This document shows, one piece after another, positions 26,202-37,990 of a stretch of 64,000 bases of DNA. The stretch is from Glossina fuscipes. Its lineage: Eukaryota; Arthropoda; Insecta; Diptera; Glossinidae. The position numbers and the translations under genes are program-made. Location: contig NW_023998455.1 in the NCBI RefSeq assembly GCF_014805625.2, positions 7,093,834 to 7,157,833 of the forward strand. The letters run 5' to 3'. Position 1 is the stretch's first letter. Each line of letters starts with the position of its first letter. Below the pieces are notes generated by a model. It did not search any database and was not told the origin of the DNA. It saw nothing but the letters and a program-made list of their open reading frames with translations.

Positions 26202-29200
26202 TTTGCACATTGAAAACAATTAAAAAAAGTTTCTATTTTTAAAATTTGAACATAATAACGAAATTTTGCTTTTTTAGTTTAGGTCAAGTTTTTGCTTACA
26301 CGTTTCGTCGTAAACGTCGAAATACAATCGCGTTTATCTGAGCGAGAAAATCTAGGAAAAACCTGTTAAAACTGGAATATCTTTTAGATAGTTTTCCTTA
26401 AAAATGCATTCCTATAAAAAGTTCTTATCTCTTCGCAAATAAACCCTTTGTTTTTAAGTTTTTATATTTTTATTCTTTCTCATGATATGCGGCGACAAGA
26501 TCTTTTTTGATTTATATCAATCGTATAAGTGTACAGCTGCTTGCACAGCAACGCTACACTGTGTGCGTCAATTTAAAGTTTCCTTCACTTTTATTATCCG
26601 TAACATTTCCAATAAAATTTTCTTATAAATCAATCTGACGCATTGAGGACTATTGCGTAAAAATAAATCGCTTATCTACCCTACGCTTTCAGCTCAATCC
26701 CTCAATTTATCATTGCTTAAGGCAAGGAGTTTAAGGAGTTTAGGGTAGGAGTTTAGCTTCAGCGATTTCTTGATTCCGGTCAAATTTGATGGATGTCCGT
26801 CCAAGTGGATATAAATTGCCTTCAAATTGAAAGAAAAGCAATTATTTGCAAGTCTTTACCCCTATACAACTGACAACAGTTGATAGACACGTTTCCATAC
26901 GCCAGCTACAATATTCCCTCTAAACAATTCGTTCTTTTGTCTTTACAAAAGTTAAGATGAACGGATGCAACGTTGGCTGAGTTACTTAAGATTCGTTTCT
27001 CAAAATATCGAAGAAAAATTTGAAAATGCTCCTACGTATAAGAAAAAAAGCCGACCACCAAGCCCACCTGTAATTATGTTTTAGTAAAAATATTCAAGGT
27101 CCGCCTACCTCAACTCGAGGACTGTTTTCTTTTACTTTTATTCATTGATTTTGTTTACCTTTCTTTTAACATCAATTAGCTTCATTCATTAGAAAATGTT
27201 TAATCAGAATGCTATAAACGACTGGAAGTGCAAGTAGGCGTTTCTTAATAGTTTAATGAGAAATAAACATTAACAAAGTTCCTTGTTATCCCGTTCATCA
27301 GAAACGAGACCTGAATTGAGTTATTTCGCTTACGCTTCTTTAGTCCCTTGTGCTTACACATTAGCTAATTACATTAAGAGGTTTATTATAGCACAAAAGT
27401 TTTAAAATAACTTTTGAATATATTGAAAATATTTATTTACATCGTTTAACACTACAACTTCCGATGTTTTGTGCGTACCTTCCTTTCTCACGAAATGCAC
27501 CTGATTTCCCAAAACGAAACTTATTGGTATTAGGGTGAGGAATATTGTTAAGAAATTCGCCTTTCTCGAATACAATCCGTGTCGCTGGATCGTGGATATT
27601 CTTTTTAAGGGGAACACACTTGCACGTTTTCACTACAAGGATCTTTTATTGACGATCAATTTGTTTAAGGATAGAACTATTTACACTTTGCCTTTAGCAG
27701 TACTCTCGACTTCTCAACTCTAATATACTGTTTCGATCCATATGTTCTTGTCCGACTAACACTGTCTTCGGCAAATATTCTATTTATATACATTTTTACA
27801 AGCATATTACCATTACCTCTGTTCATGGCTTCATTTTTAATTCGTTAACCTGCTTATCCGCTAATATCTTTCTTCGGTCGGCAGCTGCATGACCCGCCGC
27901 GAATATGATCCCGATTTAGAGAATTTATTTTGTGGGAAAATTAATTAGCCGGAATGAACTGGATCTGGGATTTCCGTAACAATATGCTAACTTGCGTTGG
28001 AGTAACTTGGAAATCATATGGAATTAATATTTGAGCGTTAAGAGTGACCGGATTTTTGGATCGAACATTTAAGTAGTTCCTGTTGTTTCTGCTGCCTTTT
28101 CAGGGTTGTCTCAGCTTCTTCTTTATTGTGGCAATACGGGCAGATCAGAGCCATTATACATTTTTGCTTTCTTGCTTAATTTTTGTGTGTTTGGCGATTC
28201 CTCAATAATTGTGGGTCGAATTGGCTCATTTTGCTAAAAATAGATATACATCAGGGGCGTATCGAAAACAAGATCCGACAAACGAAAATTAATTACAGAC
28301 CCCTAAAGGTACTTTTGCGTATAATAACAGTCACCAAAAAATTTGGCAACTTAAACAAGCCTTATAACCTTTCTTTTTAAAGCCCGAATTTTGGAAAAAT
28401 TCAAATTAAACCATTCGGTGCTTTTAGTGTTAAGAGTAGAAAGAACCTAGTGGCACTTTGGACATTTGGGACCTACCGCAGTTTTCCTTCAGTTGTTGGT
28501 GCACATAAGAAAATAACGCCTTTAACTGCATTTGTGTGCAATTGTTTACTTCAACTAAGTAAACAAAATAGGTATAGAGAATCTAAAATAAATAAACATA
28601 AAGTATTTTTAAAATCATTTTATTAAAACTGTACATTTATAAATCGCTATTTACTTAGTGCAGATTTGTAAAGTCGAAGAAGATAGAAAATAATTGCACT
28701 ATTGTTTATTAAAGTATCTATTCAAAGAGTGCTGTTATGTTCGACCTTTGATATCGCAGCGAGGCAACTAGAATTGTTTATTTCAATTTATCATCTCAGG
28801 CGAAATGCATGGAAAAGAATAGCTTTATGCGAGGCGGAAAAAGGCCATGGGCGCAATAACTTTTAGACCATAATGCATTTAACCGAAACTTGCATTTTCT
28901 TAAGCAAAATCTTTTTTATATTTTTTTTAAGTTTACCGAATATCGGGCCGCCATTTTTCGGTACAGAATCTGTTCGCATCTGTCGTCACGTATGAGAACG
29001 GGATGTATTGGAAGTTACGGTTATCTTTCAGATCTGCGAAGTACTAAAGATCAGCCATAGAATGCCCCGTTATTCCTGCTGGAATCCATCGTTACCCATG
29101 AGGGTTGATCCTATTGAAATCATACCTATTACTATTAGATTAACATATCTTAGAATTTGACATTATCTTTTCGACCATATAAGAGTTCACTGTTAGAGTG

Positions 29201-30950
29201 TACATTAACGCGTGGACTCTTCTATTCCTCCTAAAGTGGTTAAACAAAAACGCAGCTGCCGAACGGTCGAATAATTTTTAAACTGCTTCAATGCGAAGCC
29301 CCCGTAACGAGCTAAAAATAAATCCTTAGCTCGGCTACCGCGCATGACTACTTAACATTTTCCTTAAGATTAAAATGGAGAAAGTTCTGTTCATTGGAGG
29401 CCTTAGACGACATGTTTTTACTTAAGTCGATTTTGTTTTTATCTCGTTTCTAATATATATAATAGCTCTTGGAATGCAGCTCCAATTCTTACATGTTCAC
29501 AACTCGTACGGTTAAAATCGAAAGATATCCGTCCATTAAAATTTTGTAAGCAATTTTCTTTTATTCTTAAAATTCATAGTGTAGGGTACAGAAAGGTAGG
29601 GAAATTTGTTTTTTTTTTTTTTTTTTTTTTTTAATTTTAAAAAAATTTTTTTTTTTATGTTGAGGTTCAATTTCTTAGCGGAATGTGTTTCTAGTGAGTA
29701 ACGTATCGATAAAATGTTGTTGGCCAAAAATCGTGACTGAAATCCAAAATTATAGATTTTCGATATTTTTTATGGGCATTTTTGCTAGACTTGTTTATTT
29801 TGTTTTTATTTGCTGTGAATTATAATGATATTTAATGTTTTTGTTTAAGGTAAATAAACGCGGTAGGACAGCAGATTAACTTATCATTCGATTAAACGAC
29901 AAAAAATAAAAAAAATAAAAATAAATAAATGTTAAAAATAAAATCAAAGCAACATTTGTCTTTGTCAAGTCAATTATCAACAAAACTCCATCAGTTTGCT
30001 TTGCTTTCAATTGATTGCTACTGTATCTAGAAAATGAACGCGAAAACAACATAATCTGCCTTACCATCGGAGATTATCAGAAATTTTGAAATTATTTTCA
30101 CAGCCAGTCCTAAGTCGGCTTTTTTCATTCCGGTTTTATTCACAATCAATGCTTCTTCTTCTAAGCACTTCTTAATAAATAGTCTTAGCGATGCTTTCTA
30201 TCATAATTTGTTTACCATAATTTGCTCTCAAAAAAAAAAAAAAAAAAAAAAAGAAGAATTTATATGAAAAAAAATTTCCGCATTATTTTCCTAAACAAAA
30301 TATTATAGTAAACAAGTATTGCCGACGAAGACTTGTAACATGTAGTTGTCGACCCTCGTCATGGGACAAGCGCGTTCGTCTTGCTCCCGCTGTTTTATAT
30401 ATGTTTTACGTGTATTCAAAATATGTTTATTAAAATTAATAACAATCAAGTCAAAAAACTCACTACACAATCAGTAGTAATGATATTATTAACTGACAAG
30501 AAAAAAAATAAAATAAAATAAAATTAAAGCTCGTATTCGGTTGGAAACGAATCTTTTCATGCCCACAGTTTTTTTTTTTTTTTTCTTTCTGATTTAATAA
30601 CAAATTCTATTTTTTGTTTATCCCGACTATTTGACCCCCCTACTAGAGGCTTAGCTGACTTAGTTTAGTTGCTCTCCCTGAATAACCACTTGGACGGATA
30701 GGGGCAGAACGGTGTAGGTTAGGGTCACAGATACTTCTTTTAGATTGGCTCCCGTTACACAATGCATTTGTTTTCAGGAGCATAAGATATAATATTTTAA
30801 TCCATGAAACCGCTAGCACGAAATTGTGATCCGAGTCGATCGCCCACATCGCTGTGCTGACTCCTCTTTCCTCCGCCCGCAAAGGACAAATAATATTAAA
30901 AATTATAACAATAAACTCGATGATGGAAGTATTTTCTTTTCTGTAAATTT
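26202..30950. other. Noncoding, no gene recognised
   Basis: AT-rich with T/A runs near 29609-29633 and 30230-30251. A short tandem array of a unit like aaggagttta lies at 26723-26757. No conserved frame or structural RNA was seen. Confidence 0.5.
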
Positions 30951-30954
30951 CTTG

Positions 30955-31085
30955 GAAACGGACCTTCTGCCTTGAGCCTTGAAAGTCCTGGGTTTATATT
31001 CCGGCTAAGAAAGCTCGTTACGTATATACCATAAGATATCTGCCGGAGTATCGAAACACTAACATAATTGATAGGAAATCCTTAA
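30955..31085 (+). mobile_element. Possible second type of tRNA-derived SINE
   Basis: The stretch ttgaaagtcctgggtttata then ttccggc resembles the T-arm/B-box of a tRNA. It is followed by aagatatctgccgg and a cgaaacactaacataattg body. Only one copy is clear in this window, so this is tentative. Confidence 0.3.
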
Positions 31086-31721
31086 CGTAAAAAGGTAATG
31101 AAGTAATTTAAATGACATAAGTATACACTAACACAGCCTAAGGGAACCTTTGTTTCGGTGCTTTGATCTGACAATCGCTGTTTCACCACAGGAATAAAAA
31201 AGAGAATCAAAAATTATTTAATCGTTTTTAATACATGTAGCTTGGTAGGGTCATAGTGTGTGAGCGACGTAAACATTTATTTGACTTAATATGATCCATG
31301 TAAAAATAAAAGGCGAGGAAAGGTGTTTAGGAGTCAAGGCGACTCTTGTGTAACCATTCGCTAGGTCTTATGTCTCGCACTAGAGACTTTGTCCTGCACG
31401 CAAGATACGGTGGAGAGAGATTTATGCCCTTTTTCCTTGTGTTGCCCGTTGAAATACTTTTGGAGTGCGTGCACGATCATCGTCTGCTATTAATCAAAGA
31501 ACTACTACCATCTTAAAAATGTTGACTGATTTCTGCACAAACTATTACAATAACTTTTCGGCTTTCGCTCCTGCACCGATCAAGAATGATTTTCTCTAGT
31601 TCAGTTCAGTTACGAATGAGATGACGAAGTTAAAGTATTTTCGTTTTTTTTTGCGAATTACGAAATCCAAGTTGATAAAAATTCCACCAGTAGTATATCT
31701 TACAGTTTATTTTACACCCAA

Positions 31722-31754
<33 letters not shown>

Positions 31755-32283
31755 AAATTTATTAAAAAAGAAAGCTGAAAGTGATTTTGAAATAAAACCG
31801 AGTGAAGAAAAAGAAAGGAAAGGACAGCGAAAAGCGAAAAAGAGCGGAGGATTTGCCTGACAAGCGGGCTATTCTAAAACATCTAGAAAGGAAAAGGAGG
31901 ACGAAGAAAATCGCATTGTATTTCCTAGTAGACGTATTTTGTATAAAATAAATTCCAAGAAAGCCGATCACTGAATACCTTTTAACTGATAAGTTTTCTT
32001 GTGCATCTACCCATGCCTGACTTAACAATATGTAAGTAGCTGCGTCGTGTGGATATCGTCTAAATAATCAAGTTTATTGTTTCTGAAATTAAGCAGCGAC
32101 TCGACTAGTTAATATTTCTATGCATAAATATACTTAAGTTAAAAGACGAACACATATACACATAGATACACCAATATATTCAAGTACTTAAAGTCTAAAT
32201 GATGCCAAAATAATTGTATGCTTAGAGGCTAACTGGCAGTCAAATGGAAAGCGATTTAAAGCTAAACTTAGCACATATGTGTA
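31086..32283. other. Noncoding, no gene recognised
   Basis: Contains an A run at about 31720-31741 followed by purine-rich sequence, which produces a Lys/Glu-rich open frame to 31860. That composition is typical of simple sequence. Confidence 0.55.
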
Positions 32284-32291
32284 CATATATA

Positions 32292-32333
<42 letters not shown>
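32284..32333. repeat. (TA)n microsatellite
   Basis: About 50 bases of nearly pure TA. Confidence 0.9.
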
Positions 32334-32335
<2 letters not shown>

Positions 32336-33000
32336 AACTGACTAAGCTTAGTGAGTTATCGAGTAATTATCTTGAACTGTTGCGATATACAAATGTAGAT
32401 AAACCTACACGGGGAGCAACAGTTGATGACGGTGGCAATGTTGACAATGTTGTGCACACATAAGCACATATGAAGGTTTCCACACAATGTTTTCACATTA
32501 ATTCTAATGCAGATCGAGTTAATCAAATATCGTGACTACTCCTCAGAAAGATTTAACTGAAGGGAAAGCAATTGAGAGCGAAACTCCTCCACATATAACT
32601 CAATGGGGTTTTCTTTATTAAAGGGTACTGCAGCTAACTGGTGAGGAGAAACAAATATGTTTTCGTTTTCTTTTTTGCATCTTTATTAATCTATTTAATT
32701 AACTTTTATGGTATTTTTCTTCTTTTTGTCTTGTTGTCTCTCTGTAGATTTCCTAATGCAATGACCTATAAATGATGATAACGTGCATATAACACCAGAA
32801 AATATAAACAGAGAATGGCAGAGTGCGCGCAGTGCAGTGCAGTCAAATGTAAGCATGGCATAGCTCGTATAGCTCGTGGCTCTCCATTAACTTTAGCTGT
32901 TGTAGATTTGCTGATGATATCAATATAGTTACATAGTAAAACGAACATAAGCGATTTGTTGTTTGCAGTCGCTGGTCTGATTCTGTTGAGAATTAAGTCT
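32334..33000. other. Noncoding, no gene recognised
   Basis: No conserved frame. The sequence rises in GC towards the putative promoter patch that follows. Confidence 0.5.
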
Positions 33001-33059
33001 CATGTAAAATGTGTCTGTTCACTAACAGCTGCGCATAGAAAGAACATCGGTCTGTGAAA

Positions 33060-33112
33060 ATGGTGAGTAATCGGCGAATAAGAACGAAACGCATGGCCCG
33101 ATACGGAACGCG
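33060..33112 (+). other. Very weak candidate first exon or leader-exon donor near the putative promoter
   Basis: The sequence aaaatg followed by gtgagt at 33063 could be a leader-exon donor. Alternatively the same ATG opens MVSNRRIRTKRMARYGT plus CG, before a poor donor gtgatg at 33113 in phase 2. Both readings are possible and neither is well supported. Confidence 0.15.
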
Positions 33113-33201
33113 GTGATGGTAGTGGTGGCGGTGTAGTTAGCGGCGTTAAAGCAAACTGAATTCGAGTCGAATTAAACAGCTCAGTAACACAAATGACGGA
33201 C

Positions 33202-33248
33202 TGAGGTTGATTGCAGGCGGCAAGAGCTGCTAAACGGAATCAACCTCA
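33202..33248. repeat. Perfect 11-bp inverted repeat (hairpin-capable)
   Basis: The arms tgaggttgatt (33202-33212) and aatcaacctca (33238-33248) are exact reverse complements separated by 25 bases. A second short pair, gcag and ctgc, lies inside (33213-33216 and 33227-33230). It sits about 50-80 bases upstream of the initiator-like motifs. Confidence 0.7.
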
Positions 33249-33284
33249 GCACACAAATGTTTTAGTCTCAAATATAGTCAGAGT

Positions 33285-33330
33285 CAGTTAATAACGTTTG
33301 CTCAGTTCGAAAGGCAACTACTACGGCTGT
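33285..33330 (+). promoter_or_regulatory. Candidate core promoter / transcription start for the long Irk isoform
   Basis: Two copies of the fly initiator-like hexamer tcagtt occur within 20 bases (about 33286 and 33304), at the downstream edge of a GC-richer patch spanning about 33000-33330 in otherwise very AT-rich DNA. The sequence downstream becomes A-rich, as in many fly 5' leaders. I see no clear TATA box or downstream promoter element. The link to the gene 4 kb downstream is inference; a spliced leader would join at 37359. Confidence 0.3.
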
Positions 33331-33344
33331 TAAGAAGAAAACCA

Positions 33345-34290
33345 AGAAGAAAAAAAAAAAAAAAAAGGAAAAGAAAAGAAAACGAAACGAAATATAAACA
33401 AAATAAAATAAAAATGTAATCTTGTTATTTTTTGTTTTTTTTTTTTTTTTATTTATTTTAATGAATCAAATAAAAGAAGAAAGCAAAAAGAGAGAAAAAT
33501 TGGAAAAATATATATAAAAACACAAAAAAAAAAAATAAATAAATAAATAAATAAAAGTCTAATTACACTATTAACCCATGGAACGCCGTCTATACAAATG
33601 CCAGAGAACGTTAGTTGCTTTTTGTTTATATTTGTCGTGGTTTGAGTAAATGTTAAAGAACTTCAGGTGAAACGCTGTGCTTGGATTTGTAAATTAAAAA
33701 AAAAAAAGAAGAAAAAAAAATTGAGCTGCTAACGAATATCAAGCCAAGTTTCTTACAAGTGAAAACAAAAAATAAAGTTAAAAAAAAAGAAATCACATAA
33801 ATGTTTGTTCGTTATCCAAATCATAATAATAAAATATTAATAATGAAAATAAATTAGAAAATAATAAATCTTTATATGTTCATGTATATCTGTAAAAGTA
33901 TATGTGCGCATATGGTTATATACGAATGCCATTCTGAACAACTCAAGTTTGGAATTTAAAAAAAAAAAAATTTTTTTTTGTTTTTTTTTTTTTTGCATTG
34001 CATTTTGTATTGTATAGCAAATAAGAAAATATTTCGTTATCTCTTGAAAGCAAACACCGCAAGTATAATTTTAAAAAGCAAAATGTGAACAAAAAACATA
34101 ACAATATTAACATATAAAAAACAAACCAAAACAAAGAAACACCAGTAACCTCACGTAAAAATAATTTGTAATTAAAAAAAAAAAAAATAAATAATAAATA
34201 AATAAAAAAATAATTTATTTATTTATTTGAAATATGAATGAAACCATATGATCGATGGATAATAAAAAAGTTTTTAAGGTAAATAAATGC
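33345..34290 (+). other. A-rich stretch downstream of the candidate promoter
   Basis: Repeated A runs with interspersed AAAT/AAAG units (for example 33537-33555 and 34171-34215). It ends near a possible donor, aaggtaaat, at 34279. It may be a noncoding leader exon or simple sequence; the data do not decide. Confidence 0.25.
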
Positions 34291-35500
34291 TTAGAATATT
34301 TCGAAATCAATTTTATATAGAGTTAATGAGTTGCTTATTATAATATTAAACGATTTAATTATGTTATGTTGGAAAACTAACAACAAAACAATATTCACCT
34401 TGAGGAGAACCTTCACCACCTGCCTATTCGGCTAAAGCAAAGGTTTTTTTATTCGGTACAGCTGGGTTTATAGATGGATTTAGACGTAATAATTAACTCG
34501 ATTCAGAATAGCACGCTACTGTAAGCACTTTCCTTTTTTTCTCCTTGTTTTGCCAGATAGATGGACGAAACATATGTAAAATAAAATAAGTTTCGCGTTT
34601 CCAGTACTTATCAACATGCTTTTCCTTAGGGTAATACCCTGAAAACGGGAGCATTTTCGATCAACCTTGGGATGAGAGGAAAAACTAATATAGTAAAAAT
34701 CAGGCAACAAGAAGGCAATCTGCCCAAGGTAAAAGGTTTGCATCAAGCGCAGCGCAGATGAAAACGTCCAATTTTCGACCCGGAGCAACAACGTGTTCAT
34801 AAATTATATTCAAAGTGAAATCTAAGATAGGTAACCAGCTTTGTTATTTTAGATCTGACACCAATTACGGAAAAAGTACATTAGTTCCTCTATCTCTTAA
34901 TCCCTAGATATAATAAGATAAGATAATTTTATAAAGAATAACAGGGATATAACATCCTATAGTAGCATCCCCCAAACGATTCGTTTTAAAATGACATGAC
35001 ATTCCGGCCATCAGTTTACAAGCTTATAAGTGGTCCAGGGACAGTAAATTCAGATTTTTCCATTGTTTTACAAAAAGAAAAGTAGCGCCACCCTTATGGA
35101 GTGATATACTACATAAGTACTATTCCTCGAATAAGTTTTCAAATTTAGTTAATTAAGCACGTTCATCCGTCGTCGCGGAGTAGAATTCTTCGCCTTGCAA
35201 ACTTTATGTCTAACTTTCGCTATAGAAAGGATACGATTCTCTTGCTCAAGATTAATAATATATTTGCTCGACCAGGATACACGTCACATACTTCTCAGAG
35301 GTGCGTAAATGATTTCTTCAAAGCTCACCCACTAGCGTATCCATAAATAATAAAAGAATTTGTGAAGTTTTCTAAAATCGCTTAGCAAAAATTTACTTTA
35401 ATTGAAACAAGTCTTCTTGCGATACCAGATCACCGACGGGTGGTGATTAGTCAGTCAGAGTAATATTTAAAAATAGATATTAGAGGTATAATATATGTAT
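34291..35500. other. Noncoding, no gene recognised
   Basis: No conserved frame or repeat family recognised. Confidence 0.5.
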
Positions 35501-35504
35501 GTTT

Positions 35505-35630
35505 GATTAGCTTTATATACTGAATCGTGTTAATCTACTTCTTCTATTCTTATGTCAGTCCGTCTGTCCACCTATTCGTCTCTCTATCTACTGCTTATGT
35601 TTTGTACATTCAGTCATCAAAATTAAATTT
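35505..35630 (+). repeat. Family A repeat, degenerate fragment
   Basis: tactgaatcgtgttaatcta followed by gtcagtccgtctgtccacct fits the core-edge and pyrimidine block of the family. Confidence 0.35.
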
Positions 35631-37005
35631 AAGCTTGCCATCTGAACTTGTAAAGGATGGTCGCAGATCAATTAATAGGCATACGGTTTTGGCTACGAAA
35701 CGTTCCCCCTCAGTTAGATGTAATTTCATTAGTTGTTTTTCTTGGCCTTCGATTTTTTTTAACACTTAGGTTCCACACTTTTTGGGATAAAAAATAATTA
35801 CACGACTTTTCACACGTTACAGATTTTCTTCGCACTCACTTTGTCCATTCGACGAATGCGTTGAGATAATTCCGTTTACTGTTTGCTTTCGTTTGGCCAT
35901 AGGGTGTAATTCTATTTCTACAAATTACTAAGACTTTGTAAGTTACATTTTTATATGAAATGGAGCGGTAGTTGTATAAAAACTATGTTAAATTCTCTTT
36001 AAGACATTTCCAATTTTATATGATGTGGTATAGCTATCTGCCTCTAAGCAATAGGTAATCATGTTAACTAAATAAGGACGACTAAGTATGCTGTTAGATA
36101 AATCTTGAGTTAGATAAGTTTTTTTCTCTTTACACTGCTATCATCAGAAAGTTATTATAAATCGATATCAGGTTTTTCTTTATACACCCCATGAACAAGT
36201 CCATTAAACAATAAATTATCGAAAAGCATTAAATGAATTATTTAGGTACCCAACAAGTACTTGAAAGGTTATGAGATAGCTGTTCGAAAAAAAAAAAAAT
36301 AAAAATACAATCACAAAATCCATTAAGATTGGATTTGGTATCAGATTATCTATATATATTTATATATATATATATGTATACTAATCGAAGCTAATAAATT
36401 TTCTGATTTATTAAGTGTTTCGTCTTTTATTTATGGCACTCAGCTAAAAGATTTGTTGTGTTATCTCAACTGATTGAGTATTAAAGCAAATAAGTGGCAA
36501 CACTTTTATTTTTTCATAAATGTTTCACTGATAAACACCAATCAGCTATTAAAGCCAACATAATATAGATGGACCTCCAAAATTTATATCATTTTCTTAG
36601 TTTGATTTTTTTTTTTTTTTTTTTGTTGAATATAAAGTTGTTGACTCACGCGGCCAGACAGCAATATGTTCGCTTCGTTGTTAATACGTATCCCCGGTCT
36701 TTTATATGTTTTTTTACATTGGAGTTTAAGGCCAAGCATAAGCAAGAGCAAACTTGATTATTAATTGAATTGATTTTCTATCGAAATTGATAACAAATTT
36801 CGAGCCCTGCCGCCGCTTAATCTTCACATTTTTAGCTGAACGATTTAACATTTCATACTACGAGTCGTAGCAGAATACGAAGCGGTATCTATCTGTCTAT
36901 CTTTGTGCGTATGGTAAACCAAACTTAGATGAATTATGTGGGAGTTTTCATATCTTCCATCGCTTGTGCCAGATGGGTATTTGAAGTTAGGGGGGTTGTA
37001 TGCAA
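35631..37005. other. Noncoding, no gene recognised
   Basis: TA-rich simple sequence at about 36349-36377 and a T run near 36608-36625. No conserved frame. Confidence 0.55.
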
Positions 37006-37009
37006 CGCT

Positions 37010-37260
37010 AAAAGAAACTTGAAATAGATTTATCTATTATTATACCGATCAATTCCGAAATACTTGCTATGTCGATTTAAGTTTGTCTGTCCGACTGTTC
37101 ATTTTGCTTTCTTCAACTTACGGGCCGCAATTCTTAAAGCATTTTAATGAATTTCTTTGAGAGATTGACGTGTTTTGTTTCAAAGACGAACGCTATTGAA
37201 AATGGATCTGATCGGACCAAAGTCATTTTACGTGAACTGTCGCCAGCTGCAAGCCTTTTA
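37010..37260 (+). repeat. Family A repeat, plus-strand copy close to Irk exon 1
   Basis: ttattataccgatcaattcc, then a degenerate core, gtttgtctgtccgactgttc, ttcaacttacgggccgcaat, gacgaacgctattgaaaatg and gatcggacc. It ends about 100 bases before the candidate acceptor of the exon 1 leader. Confidence 0.65.
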
Positions 37261-37358
37261 CTTAATTTCAGCTTAAATTGAAGAAAATTAAATGCAAAAA
37301 CTAAAAGCATATATCCATTGCTTATTACATCTTGGATTTTTGTAAACTTTTCTTGCAG

Positions 37359-37526
37359 TGATTACTTTCTTCAGCGTTCCTCACTTGAAAACCATATGGA
37401 AAGTCGATGCTTGCTTTTAAATATCTTCAATTATGGGGAATTCTTTATATTGCCTTGATTTTTAAAAATAACAATAAAATAAAAAATTCTTAAAAATTCC
37501 ATCGAATACGAACAAACAAAAAAAAA
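37359..37526 (+). promoter_or_regulatory. Probable 5' UTR of the long isoform, with splice acceptor and a small upstream ORF
   Basis: A pyrimidine-rich tract ending in tcttgcag at 37351-37358 looks like a splice acceptor, so a noncoding upstream exon may join here. A second possible acceptor ends at 37374. Between there and the main ATG an upstream ORF of 20 codons starts at 37396 and stops at 37458. The last 40 bases are very A-rich. No promoter motif is obvious directly upstream, which favours a spliced leader exon farther away. Confidence 0.4.
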
Positions 37527-37990
37527 ATGATTGTTGATAAAGCGGATATGGTTAGCGAGCATGCTTGGACAAAGTTGCTCAATGAACATGATACGACGGC
37601 AACGGGCAAAGGCGCTGTGATTACTAAAATGATGTCACATAACGATAATAGTTTAATTAGAGATTTTAAGCAACAGCACAACAACAACAATAATAGTCAT
37701 AATAATAACCATAGCCCTGCTAGCGAAGCCAGTCCATTAACAGGCGAACATAATACCGTCCAGCAATTAAATGGTGGCAGCGGCATGGTAGGTGGCCCTA
37801 GTAACGGCACGGTTACCATATGCCTGGGCAAAGATGATATAAACGATACTACAAAATTGAATGCCAACATTGGAGATATGAATGAGAAAACTGTACAAAT
37901 ACAACGCAAAGAGTCCTTGCTTGGAACATTCCATAAACATTTACGAAGATCGATAAAGGCCGTCAGTGAATCACCGGGACCGATAACGAG
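37527..37990 (+). CDS. Irk: Irk coding exon 1, long N-terminal isoform
   Basis: This exon encodes about 154 residues of the cytoplasmic N-terminus. The ATG is preceded by a run of A, the usual context in flies, and an in-frame TAA lies at 37491-37493, so this is the first ATG of the frame. The peptide is low in complexity near residues 50-62 (an Asn/His run) and around 80-92 (Gly/Ser-rich), then becomes basic and conserved-looking towards SPGPITR. The exon stops at AG followed by the strong donor gtaagt at 37991, leaving phase 2. The base composition is clearly higher in GC than its surroundings. The Asn tract and Gly-rich part are probably disordered. The exon is much longer than the N-terminus of vertebrate Kir channels. 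The next exon is 22.3 kb away. Confidence 0.9.
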
